A DNA stretch of 64,000 nucleotides from Agrobacterium genomosp. 13 str. CFBP 6927 (GCA_900012615.1 LT009756.1:2319274-2383273), one strand, 5' to 3'. Shown: positions 45,764-54,616, counted from the stretch's first letter. Notes: a model not told the origin generated them from the sequence alone. Program-made: numbers and translations.

Positions 45764-45777
45764 TTGATCGAAATCAA
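45764..45777. promoter_or_regulatory. perfect FNR/FixK box
   Basis: TTGATCGAAATCAA matches TTGATNNNNATCAA with no mismatch. It lies 64 bases upstream of the CRP/FNR-family gene, a usual distance for an activator site at about -40 to -50. It predicts control by an oxygen-responsive FNR/FnrN-type regulator, by FixK, or by the gene's own product. Confidence 0.88.
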
Positions 45778-45841
45778 TTCGCTTTTCAGGTGAACTGCTA
45801 ATCTCCCTCGCATCGGGAGTTGCCGGTCGAAGGATAATGCG

Positions 45842-46623
45842 ATGAGCTCTTTTCAGATAGGCGTGAGGGAAAAGGAACATCCCCGGTTTCGTATCGCTTC
45901 GGACAGCCCGGCAAAAGGTTTGAGCGGGAGCCGGATGGACGTGAACAAGACCGTGAAGCTGAGCAACAGGGACAGGAACATTCTGCTGCGCGCACCCCTG
46001 ATCGGGATAGCGGATGACGCGGCTGCATTGAAGCTGATGGAGGCGGCCAGCGTCATCAATGTGAACGCCCGCCACGTGCTCTTCAAGGAAGGCGAGACGG
46101 CGCAATATTTCTACTGCGTTCTATCCGGTTATGTCAGGCTCTACCGGCTGGACCGGCACGGGCGCGAGGCGGATGTGCGCGTCAGCGGCCCGGGCGAAAC
46201 CTTCAATGAATGCCTGATCTTCGGCAGCGACAGCTATCGTTACAGCGCGCAGGCAGCGGAAAACTGCACCGTGGCGCGTTTCGAACTGACAAGAATCCGC
46301 AGCCTGATCGATCAGGAGCCGGCAATCGCCAAGGCCGTCATGCGCTGCCTGTCCAACAGCCTGCTCGGAACCATGGATTGCATCGCCAATGACCGGCTGC
46401 AGACAGCGCCGCAGCGTGTCGCCCATTACCTCATCAATCAGGGCCCACGCGACGCGACATCCTTTTCGCTGCGGTTGCCGTTTCAGAAAAGCCTGCTCGC
46501 CGGCAAGCTCGGCCTTGCGCCGGAAGCGCTGTCGCGCGCCTTCTCGACCTTAAAAAAGCCGGGGTCACCGTGCGCGGCCGCATCGTCCAGGTCAATGATG
46601 TCTCGGCGCTGAAGCAGATATGA
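45842..46623 (+). CDS. sinR: CRP/FNR-family regulator SinR, wing encoded in the -1 frame
   Basis: Residues about 55-145 form a cyclic-nucleotide-binding-like domain (ARHVLFKEGETAQYFYCVLSGYVRLYRLDRHG), then comes the dimer helix and a CRP helix-turn-helix (QKSLLAGKLGLAPEALSRAFSTLKK, about 215-239). The zero frame then leaves the family pattern and stops at 46612 (256 residues). After the heptamer A AAA AAG (46552-46558), a -1 shift continues as AGVTVRGRIVQVNDVSALKQI to a TGA at 46621, completing the wing (260 residues). No N-terminal FNR-type cysteine cluster is present. A perfect FNR box lies upstream. The position beside urease and the FNR box match what I recall of Agrobacterium sinR, a biofilm regulator dependent on FnrN. 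ATG 45935 is an alternative start. Confidence 0.8.
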
Positions 46624-46643
46624 AGCCAATACCGGGGGAAGGA

Positions 46644-46685
46644 CGAGGACGGGACACCTGCCGGTATCCCGTCCTCGAATTTTCC
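46644..46685. terminator. terminator after sinR, between convergent genes
   Basis: CGAGGACGGGA (46644-46654) pairs exactly with TCCCGTCCTCG (46667-46677), 12-base loop, followed by AATTTTCC. It lies just past the -1-frame stop and before the end of the convergent hydrolase gene, so it could serve both. Confidence 0.75.
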
Positions 46686-46697
46686 TGCACCCGGATA

Positions 46698-47522
46698 TCA
46701 AAACGGCTGTGGCACGAAGCGAAAACTATCGCCCTCTCGCTCAACACGGAAAAATCCGCCAAGATGGCCGCCGGAAACCAGCCAGTCATTATCGGCAACT
46801 TCGCCCAGCGCCTTTAGACGCGTCGAATAGGCAAGTTCGGAATCGATATCATAGACGAAGCCGATACCCGGATCCTGTGCCTGCAACGCGCTCACATGCA
46901 GCACATCGCCCCATAATAACAGCCGTTCATCGCCCTGGCCGATAAGATAGCCTATATGTCCGGGCGTGTGGCCCGGCATGGCGATGGCCTCCACATCACC
47001 CGCTATCTTTCCCGTCGGGATCGGCCGCAGCATGGCGCCGCAAATATCGAGCAGGCGCGCGGCGAGATCGAACCCGCCCTGCCGGGCGGGCGGCAAGGTC
47101 TTTCGCGCCACCTCGCTGGTGAAAAAGCCGAGATCGGCCTCGGGAACCCATATGTCCGCATTGGGAAAATAAGGCTGGTCGCCGTCGATGAGGCCAAGCG
47201 CATGGTCGCCATGAATATGGGTGAGGATGACACGCGTCACATCGGCGGGCTGTATCCCGGCGGCGATCATCGCCGCGCGGGCATGACCATAGGCTGCACC
47301 CCAGGCCGTACCGCATCCGGCATCGATCAGCCAGATGCCTTCAGGCCCAGACAGCGCAAAGCAGTTGACATCCATATCCACCGTTTCGCCCTCATGCCCG
47401 GCAAGGGCCGCCGCCAGCGCTTCTGCACCCTGGCGATGGATGAGATGGCCGACCGGCGCCTTGTAGACACCGTCGACAAAACGGGAAACCTCGTAAGCGC
47501 CGAAACGGCGGGAGATAGCCAT
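46698..47522 (-). CDS. metallo-beta-lactamase-fold hydrolase
   Basis: The 274-residue MBL-fold protein has the metal motif THIHGDHALG (HxHxDH), GHTPGHIGYLI with another His and WGDVLHVSAL with the bridging Asp. The last ligand is GGHLGG near the C-terminus. The layout (FALSGPEGIWLIDAG entry strand) resembles lactonase/AttM-like and other small-molecule hydrolases, but no substrate can be assigned. Its start lies 3 bases after the ureG stop, so it is probably cotranscribed with ureEFG. Confidence 0.82.
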   Translation of the reverse strand: MAISRRFGAYEVSRFVDGVYKAPVGHLIHRQGAEALAAALAGHEGETVDMDVNCFALSGPEGIWLIDAGCGTAWGAAYGHARAAMIAAGIQPADVTRVILTHIHGDHALGLIDGDQPYFPNADIWVPEADLGFFTSEVARKTLPPARQGGFDLAARLLDICGAMLRPIPTGKIAGDVEAIAMPGHTPGHIGYLIGQGDERLLLWGDVLHVSALQAQDPGIGFVYDIDSELAYSTRLKALGEVADNDWLVSGGHLGGFFRVEREGDSFRFVPQPF

Positions 47523-47525
47523 ATT

Positions 47526-48137
47526 TCAGAGACCGCCCTGTTCTTTCAGGAAACCGACGATGCGCTCCACGCCATCGCCCCGTTTCATGTCGGTGAACAC
47601 GAAAGGCATGGCGTTGCGCATGCGGGTCGCATCGCTGTCCATGACGGTGAGGTCAGCGCCGACATAGGGCGCAAGGTCCTTCTTGTTGATGACCAGCAGA
47701 TCGGAGCGGGTAATGCCCGGCCCGCCCTTGCGCGGAATTTCCTCACCCTGGCAGACGGAAATGACATAGATCGTGATATCGGCAAGATCAGGTGAGAAGG
47801 TCGCCGCGAGATTGTCGCCGCCGGATTCGATGAAGACCACATCGAGATCGGGAAACCGCGCATTGAGCCCGGCAATCGCCTGCAGATTGATCGTCGCATC
47901 CTCACGAATGGCGGTGTGTGGGCAACCACCCGTCTCGACGCCGACGATACGCTCGGACGGCAACGCCTGCATGCGCACTAGCGCCTCGGCATCTTCCTTG
48001 GTGTAGATATCATTGGTGACGACCGCGACCGAATAATCGGCGCTCATCGCCTTGCAGAGCTTTTCCGTCAACGCCGTCTTGCCAGAACCGACCGGCCCGC
48101 CAATGCCGACGCGCAGCGGCCCATTACCCGATTTCAT
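47526..48137 (-). CDS. ureG: urease accessory GTPase UreG
   Basis: The 203-residue SIMIBI GTPase has the P-loop [17 protein letters not shown] and [12 protein letters not shown], then [17 protein letters not shown] with the CPH nickel motif and [20 protein letters not shown]. The guanine-binding [15 protein letters not shown] completes the set. UreG delivers nickel to apo-urease with UreE, UreF and UreD using GTP. ATG 48137 is chosen with AAGGGA upstream; the extension to 48188 has no family sequence. Confidence 0.97.
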   Translation of the reverse strand: MKSGNGPLRVGIGGPVGSGKTALTEKLCKAMSADYSVAVVTNDIYTKEDAEALVRMQALPSERIVGVETGGCPHTAIREDATINLQAIAGLNARFPDLDVVFIESGGDNLAATFSPDLADITIYVISVCQGEEIPRKGGPGITRSDLLVINKKDLAPYVGADLTVMDSDATRMRNAMPFVFTDMKRGDGVERIVGFLKEQGGL

Positions 48138-48221
48138 CACTCTGTTCCCTTCGATATGCTTTGGTCTTGTTTCACCATAGTCCCTCAACGGGACGCTTCA
48201 ATATATGCAAAGATCGTGCCG

Positions 48222-48256
48222 CGCATTTCTTCTCCCCGCCGGGGAGAAGAAATGCG
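48222..48256. repeat. perfect 17-bp palindrome between ureF and ureG, family C
   Basis: Two 17-base arms around a single C make a 35-base perfect inverted repeat. The core TTCTCCCCGCCGGGGAGAA recurs at 63930-63950. It lies 18 bases past the ureF stop and inside the ureEFG operon, so the mRNA would fold here between two genes. Confidence 0.85.
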
Positions 48257-48274
48257 TAGCGCGCCCTCGCCCTT

Positions 48275-48946
48275 TCATGACCGGAAAAGCCGCGTGCCCT
48301 GTGTTTCATGGCGCATGGCTGCCGTGTCGGCGATGATCGTTGCGCTGCCGAGATCGTCAAGCGTGGATTGCGTTGCCCGCGCCGCCATCTCCGCGATGAT
48401 CGCCTCACTTGCGGCGAGAATGGTGACGCCATCCTTCTGTCCCGCAACCCCGAGGCGGATGCCCGCTGAAACGAGCTGTGAGACGCCGGCGTGCAAAAAG
48501 GCGGCAATCGTTTCCCTGAGCGGCACCGCATGACCGGCAGCGACCGCGCCGACAGCGACGGGATAGGGAACATCCTTCGGCAACAGGTCCAGAACCGCAT
48601 GCGGCCAGGCCCCGGCGGCGGCAACGAAGGCATCACCAAGAAGCACCGTCTCGCGATAGCGCTCCGCCGAACCGGCCAGCGCCCGCGCCAGATCGGCCGT
48701 TTCGTTTAAGACAGCGGCGTCATCACCATTGCGCCAGGCTTCCGCCAGAAATAGCGCGTCGTTCCATAGGCTGCCGTGGCGCAGAAGCGTCTCCACCCAG
48801 CCGTGAAGCGCGGCGGCATCGCGCACACGCCGATCCTCCACCGCCTTTTCAAGCCCGCCGGAATAGGAAAAACCACCGACGGGAAAGGCCGGCGACAGCC
48901 AGGCCATGAGCCGCAGCAGCGCGGCAACGCCGCGATCTTCACTCAC
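48275..48946 (-). CDS. ureF: urease accessory protein UreF
   Basis: The 223-residue, mostly helical protein has the family start [24 protein letters not shown] and the C-terminal [20 protein letters not shown]. UreF forms the UreD-F-G complex on apo-urease and acts as the GTPase-activating scaffold for nickel insertion. The start is GTG 48946, three bases after the ureE stop, and the ureE-ureF pair is clearly one unit. Length is normal for the family. Confidence 0.96.
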   Translation of the reverse strand: MSEDRGVAALLRLMAWLSPAFPVGGFSYSGGLEKAVEDRRVRDAAALHGWVETLLRHGSLWNDALFLAEAWRNGDDAAVLNETADLARALAGSAERYRETVLLGDAFVAAAGAWPHAVLDLLPKDVPYPVAVGAVAAGHAVPLRETIAAFLHAGVSQLVSAGIRLGVAGQKDGVTILAASEAIIAEMAARATQSTLDDLGSATIIADTAAMRHETQGTRLFRS

Positions 48947-48949
48947 GGC

Positions 48950-49441
48950 TCAACCGTGATCGTGATGGTGGTGACCGTGATCATGCCCGTGACCATGGGA
49001 GTGGCCGCCATGGGCGTGATAGGCGCCGCGGGCCGGCTGGAATGGCTCCTCCACCTCACGCACGGTGGCGCCGAGACCTTCCAGCATGGCGCGGATGACG
49101 TGGTCGCGCAGGATGAGAATACGCTCCTCCTCGATCTGAGCCGAAAGGTGGCGGTTGCCCAGATGCCAGGCAAGCTCGATCAGGTGAAGGCGGTCCTTCG
49201 CCTTGATTTCAAAAAGCTTTTCATCCGCTGCGCGAACCTCGATCAAGTCGCCGTTCTCCACCACCAGAAGATCGCCATGGGCAAACAGCACGGCTTCCTT
49301 CAGGTCCAGCATCACCATCTCGTCATTTTGCAGATGCAGCAGCTTGCGGCGCAGATGCCGCTGGTCATGCGCCAGGGTAACATAACCGGAAGCTTCGTCG
49401 GCAGGGGTTCCGGCCGGATGATAGGAGGTGACGCGCAGCAT
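48950..49441 (-). CDS. ureE: urease nickel chaperone UreE
   Basis: The 163-residue protein has the N-terminal peptide-binding domain ([11 protein letters not shown] ... [21 protein letters not shown]) and the C-terminal metal domain ([39 protein letters not shown]). It ends in a tail with about 14 histidines ([15 protein letters not shown]) that binds nickel. ATG 49441 begins the family sequence; the frame runs upstream through repeat DNA without homology. It is the first gene after a 354-base gap with a terminator and repeats, so its own promoter is expected in 49442-49580. Confidence 0.95.
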   Translation of the reverse strand: MLRVTSYHPAGTPADEASGYVTLAHDQRHLRRKLLHLQNDEMVMLDLKEAVLFAHGDLLVVENGDLIEVRAADEKLFEIKAKDRLHLIELAWHLGNRHLSAQIEEERILILRDHVIRAMLEGLGATVREVEEPFQPARGAYHAHGGHSHGHGHDHGHHHHDHG

Positions 49442-49581
49442 GGAATGATCCGTTTCAGAAACTGTCTTGGGGGCCTGATTTTTGCCGGATAGGCGGGGTG
49501 ATTTCAAGGTGAATGAATGCAAGGCGGGAAAAAGGTCGGCATTGCCGGCCGAAAGACTTGAGGCGTCCGGCAACTTCTCCT

Positions 49582-49696
49582 CCGTCATGCCGGACTGGAT
49601 CCGGCATCCAGCCACGGCGCGTCTGCGCCGTGAGAGGAGTCTTTCGCGATCAAGGACTTGATCGCACTGGACCCCGGATCTAGTCCGGGGTGACGG
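49582..49696. repeat. family D intergenic palindromes
   Basis: Two hairpin units: CATGCCGGACTGGATCCGGC and its neighbourhood (49586-49606), and GACCCCGGATCTAGTCCGGGGT-type arms (about 49669-49691), with a further ACGGCGCG/CGCGCCGT-type pairing (49614-49631) between. Rhizobiaceae genomes carry many copies of this 'CCGGACTxGATCCGG' element. It separates the peroxiredoxin terminator from ureE. Confidence 0.75.
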
Positions 49697-49743
49697 TGTG
49701 CGGATGAGGCGGCACCGCGAAAGACAATCACGTCCCAGAAAAC

Positions 49744-49770
49744 GAAAAAAGCCCGGCATTGCCGCCGGGC
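49744..49770 (-). terminator. rho-independent terminator of the peroxiredoxin gene
   Basis: On the minus strand GCCCGGC (49770-49764), loop, GCCGGGC (49757-49751) and then TTTTTT (49750-49745). It lies 26 bases after the peroxiredoxin stop. Confidence 0.9.
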
Positions 49771-49795
49771 CTTCGTAAAAATCTTGAAACCAAAA

Positions 49796-50332
49796 TCAGG
49801 CCGCAGCGCGTGCCTTCAGGTTTTCCAGAATGTTCTGCGGTGCGGAAACGCCGTAAGGATCGGATTCGCAATTGTCCGAATAACCCTCTTCCTCGAACCA
49901 CTGCTCCACCAGACCGTCGTTGATGACGGCGGCGTAACGCCAGGAGCGCATGCCGAAGCCGAGATTGTCCTTGGCGACCAGCATGCCCATCTTGCGGGTG
50001 AACTCACCCGAACCATCCGGAATGACCTTGACGTTTTCCAGGTTCTGGCCCTTTGCCCAGGCATTCATGACGAAGGCGTCATTGACCGACAGGCAATAAA
50101 TGTCATCCACGCCGAGCGCGCGGAATTCACCCGCCAGCTTTTCGAAATCGGGAAGCTGGTAGGTCGAGCAGGTCGGCGTGAAGGCGCCGGGCAGCGAAAA
50201 CAGAACGACCTTCTTGCCCTTGAAATAATCGTCGGAGGTCATGTCCTGCCAGCGGAACGGGTTGGGGCCACCAACGGCCTCGTCGCGAACGCGCGTGCGG
50301 AAGGTTACGGCGGGCACTTTTTTGCCGAGCAT
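49796..50332 (-). CDS. peroxiredoxin of the Prx5 (redoxin) family
   Basis: The 178-residue protein has the thioredoxin-fold core VVLFSLPGAFTPTCSTYQLPDFEKLA with the peroxidatic Cys 55 in the PxxxTxxC motif. The Prx5-type segments IYCLSVNDAFVMNAWAKGQN and FTRKMGMLVAKDNLGFGMRSWRYA follow. It reduces peroxides using a thiol donor. ATG 50332 has AGGAGA upstream; the longer frame has no homology. It is monocistronic in appearance, inserted between the two halves of the urease region. Confidence 0.92.
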   Translation of the reverse strand: MLGKKVPAVTFRTRVRDEAVGGPNPFRWQDMTSDDYFKGKKVVLFSLPGAFTPTCSTYQLPDFEKLAGEFRALGVDDIYCLSVNDAFVMNAWAKGQNLENVKVIPDGSGEFTRKMGMLVAKDNLGFGMRSWRYAAVINDGLVEQWFEEEGYSDNCESDPYGVSAPQNILENLKARAAA

Positions 50333-50485
50333 GTCTTTTCTCCTGATCAGGTGTTTTACGCGGATCGCTTGGGATCGATCCGCGCGGAATTCTTTTGCGG
50401 TTTCCATAACGCAAGACGCGCTGCGGTGCAGCATAAAAATCGGATTGAGGTCGTTGAATGTATGAAATGCCGCATCGGCGGAGGA

Positions 50486-51154
50486 TCAATTGTGGAGATC
50501 GACCGACCAGCGCAGCAATGGGGGCAAGGGCGTCCACCAGCCGGTGCGAATTCCGGCTTGCCGCAGCATGGCGGCCGACCATGTGTTGCAGCCGGCAAAC
50601 GCATTGAACCAGCCATTCGCCTCAAAAAACGCGTCATTGAAACCATAGGCGACACCGGGGATAAGCTGAACCTTGCGGTCTCTCCTGACAAAACTCCCCC
50701 CGATACCAGCGAGAAGGCGCTGATACCCCGCTTCGGAAATGCGCAGGCGTTTCACCCCGGCCAGATCGGCGGGAAAATCCCCGGTCACATCCACATGCAT
50801 CACCGACTGATCCAGCGTAAACGAACGCAGGACCGGCATGGGTTTCAGATCGGCCCAGGTAGGCGTCTCGGTATAAAACGACCGGCCGCCCCAGCCGAAC
50901 ACCAGATAGGCCGCCGCCGGATGGTTGACCGCAATACCGTCTTCCTGCAATTCGGCAAATGTCCGCCGCAGATCCTCATCGACCGGCAGGGCGATATCGG
51001 TGTGGATCGGATTGGATAATAGCAATATCTCGCGATCCCTCGGGCCGCCTGCACCATCGGCGAAAAAGGGGCGCGGCACGATGGTGCCGAACACAAGGAG
51101 CAGGACGATCAGCAGCAGGCCGCCGCCGATCCACCTTCTGATCGATCTCAACAC
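50486..51154 (-). CDS. urease-region conserved protein (TIGR02117 / DUF2459-type)
   Basis: The 222-residue protein has an N-terminal membrane anchor (about 9-28, GGGLLLIVLLLVFGTIVPR). The domain that follows carries ILLLSNPIHTDIALPVD, YLVFGWGGRSFYTETPTWADL, a small DQSVMHVDVTG and the C-terminal CNTWSAAMLRQAGIRTGWWTPLP with a conserved Cys-Asn-Thr-Trp. This matches the conserved family regularly found beside urease genes (I recall it as TIGR02117). The CNTW motif suggests a peptidase-like fold but the activity is unknown. GTG start, nine bases after ureC. Confidence 0.85.
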   Translation of the reverse strand: MLRSIRRWIGGGLLLIVLLLVFGTIVPRPFFADGAGGPRDREILLLSNPIHTDIALPVDEDLRRTFAELQEDGIAVNHPAAAYLVFGWGGRSFYTETPTWADLKPMPVLRSFTLDQSVMHVDVTGDFPADLAGVKRLRISEAGYQRLLAGIGGSFVRRDRKVQLIPGVAYGFNDAFFEANGWFNAFAGCNTWSAAMLRQAGIRTGWWTPLPPLLRWSVDLHN

Positions 51155-51163
51155 GAGGCGCCG

Positions 51164-52873
51164 TTAAAACAGGAAATAACGCTGTGCCATTGGCAGCACC
51201 GTCGCCGGCTCGCAGGTCAGAAGCTCGCCATCGGCGCGCACTTCGTAGGTTTCCGGATCGACCTCGATATGTGGGGTGAGCGAATTGTGGATCATCGACG
51301 CCTTGGAAATACCACCGCGCACATTCTTCACCGGCAGCAGCTTCTTGGCGACCCCGAGGCGCTGGGCAAGGCCCGCATCCAGCGACGCCTGCGACACGAA
51401 AGTGACCGAGGAATTGGTGCGCAACTTGCCATAAGCGGCAAACATCGGCCGGTAATGCATCGGCTGCGGCGTGGGAATGGAAGCATTCGGATCGCCCATC
51501 GGTGCGGCGGCAATCGAGCCGCCGAGCAGCACCATCTCCGGTTTCACCCCGAAAAAGGCCGGGTTCCACAAGACGAGATCGGCGCGCTTGCCGACTTCGA
51601 TGGAGCCGATCTCGTGGCTGACACCCTGGGCGATGGCCGGGTTGATGGTATATTTGGCGATGTAACGGCGGACACGGAAATTGTCGTTTTCGCCGGTCTC
51701 TTCCTTCAGGCGGCCGCGCTGGCGCTTCATCTTGTCGGCCGTCTGCCAGGTGCGAATCGCCACTTCACCGACGCGGCCCATGGCCTGGCTGTCGGAAGAG
51801 ATGATCGAAAACGCGCCGATATCATGGAGAATATCCTCCGCCGCGATGGTTTCCTTGCGGATGCGGCTTTCGGCAAAGGCGATATCTTCGGGAATGGACG
51901 GCGACAGGTGGTGGCACACCATCAGCATGTCCAGATGTTCGGCAAGCGTATTGACGGTATAGGGCCGCGTCGGGTTGGTGGAAGACGGAATGACGTTGGG
52001 ATTTCCGCAGACCTTGATGATATCAGGCGCGTGCCCGCCACCAGCCCCTTCGGTATGGAAGGCATGGATGGTGCGGCCCTTGATGGCGGCGACCGTATCT
52101 TCCACGAAGCCGCTTTCGTTCAGCGTGTCGGTGTGGATCATCACCTGCACATCGTATTGATCGGCCACCGTCAGGCAATTGTCGATGGCGGCCGGCGTCG
52201 TGCCCCAGTCCTCATGCAGCTTCAGCGAGGAGGCACCGGCAAGGATCATCTCCTCCAGCGGTGCGGGCAGCGATGCATTGCCCTTGCCTGCCAGCGCCAG
52301 ATTCATCGGAAAAGCATCGAAGCTTTCGATCATCCGCTCGATATGCCACGCGCCGGTGCAGGTGGTGGCGAGCGTGCCATGCGCCGGGCCGGAGCCGCCG
52401 CCCAGCATGCAGGTCACGCCGCTCATCAGCGCTTCCTCGATCTGCTGCGGGCAGATGTAGTGAATGTGCGCGTCCATGCCGCCAGCCGTCAGGATCTTGC
52501 CTTCGCCGGCAATCGCCTCCGTCGAAGGGCCGACGATGATCGTCACGCCGGGCTGCGTATCCGGGTTGCCCGCCTTGCCGATGGCGTGGATGCGGCCGTT
52601 CTTCAGGCCAACATCCGCCTTGTAGATGCCGCTATGGTCAACGATCACCACATTGGTGATGACGGTATCGACAGCGCCTTCCGCCCGTGTCGCCTGGCTC
52701 TGGCCCATGCCATCGCGAATGACCTTGCCGCCGCCGAATTTCACTTCCTCGCCATAGGTCGTGTGGTCCTTCTCGATCTCGATGAAGAGTTCGGTATCGG
52801 CAAGACGTACCTTGTCGCCGACGGTCGGGCCGAACATGCCGGCATAGGCGGCGCGGGAAATCTTGTAAGGCAT
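51164..52873 (-). CDS. ureC: urease alpha subunit UreC
   Basis: The 569-residue catalytic subunit has nickel ligands in [12 protein letters not shown], the carboxylated-lysine segment [24 protein letters not shown] and [11 protein letters not shown]. The flap sequence [23 protein letters not shown] contains the mobile-flap His. Together with beta (UreB) and gamma (UreA) it hydrolyses urea to ammonia and carbamate. Length and all motifs are standard. It sits four bases after the preceding operon gene. Confidence 0.98.
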   Translation of the reverse strand: MPYKISRAAYAGMFGPTVGDKVRLADTELFIEIEKDHTTYGEEVKFGGGKVIRDGMGQSQATRAEGAVDTVITNVVIVDHSGIYKADVGLKNGRIHAIGKAGNPDTQPGVTIIVGPSTEAIAGEGKILTAGGMDAHIHYICPQQIEEALMSGVTCMLGGGSGPAHGTLATTCTGAWHIERMIESFDAFPMNLALAGKGNASLPAPLEEMILAGASSLKLHEDWGTTPAAIDNCLTVADQYDVQVMIHTDTLNESGFVEDTVAAIKGRTIHAFHTEGAGGGHAPDIIKVCGNPNVIPSSTNPTRPYTVNTLAEHLDMLMVCHHLSPSIPEDIAFAESRIRKETIAAEDILHDIGAFSIISSDSQAMGRVGEVAIRTWQTADKMKRQRGRLKEETGENDNFRVRRYIAKYTINPAIAQGVSHEIGSIEVGKRADLVLWNPAFFGVKPEMVLLGGSIAAAPMGDPNASIPTPQPMHYRPMFAAYGKLRTNSSVTFVSQASLDAGLAQRLGVAKKLLPVKNVRGGISKASMIHNSLTPHIEVDPETYEVRADGELLTCEPATVLPMAQRYFLF

Positions 52874-52877
52874 AGGC

Positions 52878-53522
52878 TCAGGCTCCTTCGGACGCGGAGA
52901 AAATCGATGTGGGAGAAATTCGTGTCAGCCTGCCCTGAGACGCCAGGGCCTCGACCAGCTGTTGTTCGGCGGCAAACGGATGCCCGCTCCAGCCCTGATG
53001 GCCGAAACCGGCAATCGCCACCTCGTCACCATCGTCGCTCACGCTCTCGAGGACATGGGCGATGGCGAAAAGGCCGGTGCTGGGGCAGACATAGGGCGCG
53101 GGCGCATAGGCTTCGAGCGCGGCATCAAGCCTTTCATGCACACCGCGCGGAATGACGATGTGAGCCTTGCCGGCTCCTCGTGCGATGGCGGCAAAGCCGG
53201 CGGTATAATCGGCGCAGAAATCGGTCAGTTCCGGCCAGCGCGCGCGGATATCCGTCTCCATTTCGGCAAATTTCGCCGGATCGCGCACAGACCAGATGGC
53301 GGAGGCCTGCCGCACGCCGTCACTCTCGCGCCATTCGCTCCCCTCAGTCATCTCAAGGCCCGGCCGCCCGGTATTGCACACCGCCACCACATCGGTGCGT
53401 GTGCCGCCTGGCCCGAGCGACCGGCAATCATTGAAGCGGATGACGATATCGGAACAATCGATGAAATCAGCAGCACCCTGCGGCAGTTCCCCGTTTCCAA
53501 CAATCGTGATGCGCCGCCCCAT
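52878..53522 (-). CDS. urease-operon protein with GT29/sialyltransferase-like motifs
   Basis: The 214-residue cytoplasmic protein opens with [42 protein letters not shown]. This resembles the sialylmotif-L core VGNGxx...G..ID..D.VIRFN of family 29 glycosyltransferases. A second region, [38 protein letters not shown], resembles sialylmotif S (TG..A/AL and a later His). It is embedded in the urease operon between lprI-like and ureC genes, with gaps of four bases. Annotators call relatives 'urease operon accessory protein'. What it would glycosylate here is unknown. Confidence 0.75.
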   Translation of the reverse strand: MGRRITIVGNGELPQGAADFIDCSDIVIRFNDCRSLGPGGTRTDVVAVCNTGRPGLEMTEGSEWRESDGVRQASAIWSVRDPAKFAEMETDIRARWPELTDFCADYTAGFAAIARGAGKAHIVIPRGVHERLDAALEAYAPAPYVCPSTGLFAIAHVLESVSDDGDEVAIAGFGHQGWSGHPFAAEQQLVEALASQGRLTRISPTSIFSASEGA

Positions 53523-53526
53523 GCGT

Positions 53527-53949
53527 TCAGAAACCTTCCGACAACTGACGCAGCTCTTCCGCCCGCTTGCCGCTCATCTCGGCAAGGCAGGAGGAAATCA
53601 GCATCGGTTCCATCGAGCCGCCGCGCGCCTGAAAGCCTGAAAGCGCGCAATTGGCGTCACGAAACGCCACCCAGGCGCGCTGGGCAGTCACCAGCGCGTC
53701 GGTCGCACCCTTGCCATCTGCATCCGCCGCCTTGTCGCGCTCGGTGAGCAGCTTGCGCAGCTTCTGATATTCGGCGTTCAACTGCTTGTCGGCCTTTTCG
53801 TAATCCTTGCCGGCGCAGATGGTCATGTCCGCCTGCGTCTGCGGGGCCTTGCAATCCGGCTCGCCCTGCGCAGCGGCCGGCATGGACAGGCCGGCGGTCG
53901 CACAAAGAAGCACGGCCGCCAGAAGGACGTTTTTTCGGCTCATCTCCAT
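53527..53949 (-). CDS. secreted LprI/DUF1311-type protein in the urease operon
   Basis: The 140-residue protein has a signal peptide (MSRKNVLLAAVLLCATAGLSMPAAAQG, cleavage near 28). The mature DUF1311/LprI domain reads CKAPQTQADMTICAGKDYEKADKQLNAEYQKLRKLL, then AQRAWVAFRDANCALSGF, with four cysteines. Family members include lysozyme inhibitors. It lies four bases upstream of the sialyltransferase-like gene. ATG 53943 is an alternative start. Why a periplasmic inhibitor-like protein is made with urease is unclear. Confidence 0.8.
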   Translation of the reverse strand: MEMSRKNVLLAAVLLCATAGLSMPAAAQGEPDCKAPQTQADMTICAGKDYEKADKQLNAEYQKLRKLLTERDKAADADGKGATDALVTAQRAWVAFRDANCALSGFQARGGSMEPMLISSCLAEMSGKRAEELRQLSEGF

Positions 53950-53952
53950 CGC

Positions 53953-54309
53953 TCAGGCCGCCGCGCCATCGAAAGCCTGCGGCTTCAGCGCCCGGGGATC
54001 GACACCATCGAGACAATTGGCGTTTACCGCCACCATCGGCGTTCCATCCGGCCCATCGGCATAAGCAAAGCTTTCGATGCCGCAGGTGGAGCAGAAAAGA
54101 TGATGGATCTTGTGTTTGTTGAAGAGATATTCCGCCAGCTTGTCCTCGCCGGAAAGCAGCGTGAATTTCTCACGCGGCGCGAAGGCCAGCGTGGAACCCA
54201 GGCGCTTGCAGCGCGAACAATTGCAGATGACGGTATGGTCGAGATCGGCATCGACCTCGAAGCTCACATCGCCGCACTGGCAGCTTCCATGATAATGCGC
54301 CGTCGCCAT
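53953..54309 (-). CDS. GFA-family zinc protein (CENP-V/glutathione-dependent formaldehyde-activating type)
   Basis: The 118-residue protein has the two-zinc cysteine pattern of the family: HGSCQCGDVSFEV, then CNCSRCKRLGSTLAFAPREKF and LFCSTCGIESFAYADG. GFA enzymes were linked to S-hydroxymethylglutathione formation, but most members have unknown roles. Starts two bases after ureB and ends three bases before the LprI-like gene, so it is part of the urease transcript. Confidence 0.88.
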   Translation of the reverse strand: MATAHYHGSCQCGDVSFEVDADLDHTVICNCSRCKRLGSTLAFAPREKFTLLSGEDKLAEYLFNKHKIHHLFCSTCGIESFAYADGPDGTPMVAVNANCLDGVDPRALKPQAFDGAAA

Positions 54310-54310
54310 T

Positions 54311-54616
54311 TCATAACCTCCCCATGACCTGTTGACGGAAACCGTAAACCTCGCGCTTGCCGGAAAGCGGCACCAGCGTCACCTCCCGTTTCTGGCCGGG
54401 TTCGAAACGAACCGCCGTGCCGGCAGGAATATCGAGGCGCATGCCGCGTGCCTTGTCGCGGTCGAACAGGAGACCCGCATTGGTCTCATAGAAATGATAG
54501 TGGCTGCCCACCTGCACCGGCCGGTCGCCCGAATTGGCGACTTCGATGGTCACGGTCGGCTGGCCGGCATTGAGTTCGATGCTGCCCTCTGCGGTAATGA
54601 TTTCGCCGGGTTTCAT
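54311..54616 (-). CDS. ureB: urease beta subunit UreB
   Basis: The 101-residue subunit begins [18 protein letters not shown] and carries [19 protein letters not shown] and [27 protein letters not shown], diagnostic of UreB. It completes the urease trimer with UreA and UreC. Its ATG overlaps the stop of the preceding 137-residue gene (ATGA). The frame open upstream is not UreB-like. Normal length. Confidence 0.97.
   Translation of the reverse strand: MKPGEIITAEGSIELNAGQPTVTIEVANSGDRPVQVGSHYHFYETNAGLLFDRDKARGMRLDIPAGTAVRFEPGQKREVTLVPLSGKREVYGFRQQVMGRL

Noticed and set aside
46698..47522. Quorum-quenching acyl-homoserine lactonase
   Set aside because: The HxHxDH motif is shared by the whole MBL superfamily, and the gene sits directly behind ureG. 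Nothing specific to lactonases was seen.
51269..53155. Open frame of over 600 codons on the plus strand opposite ureC
   Set aside because: It is antisense to ureC and its neighbour, rich in His/Arg/Gly, and domain-free. A GC-codon shadow.
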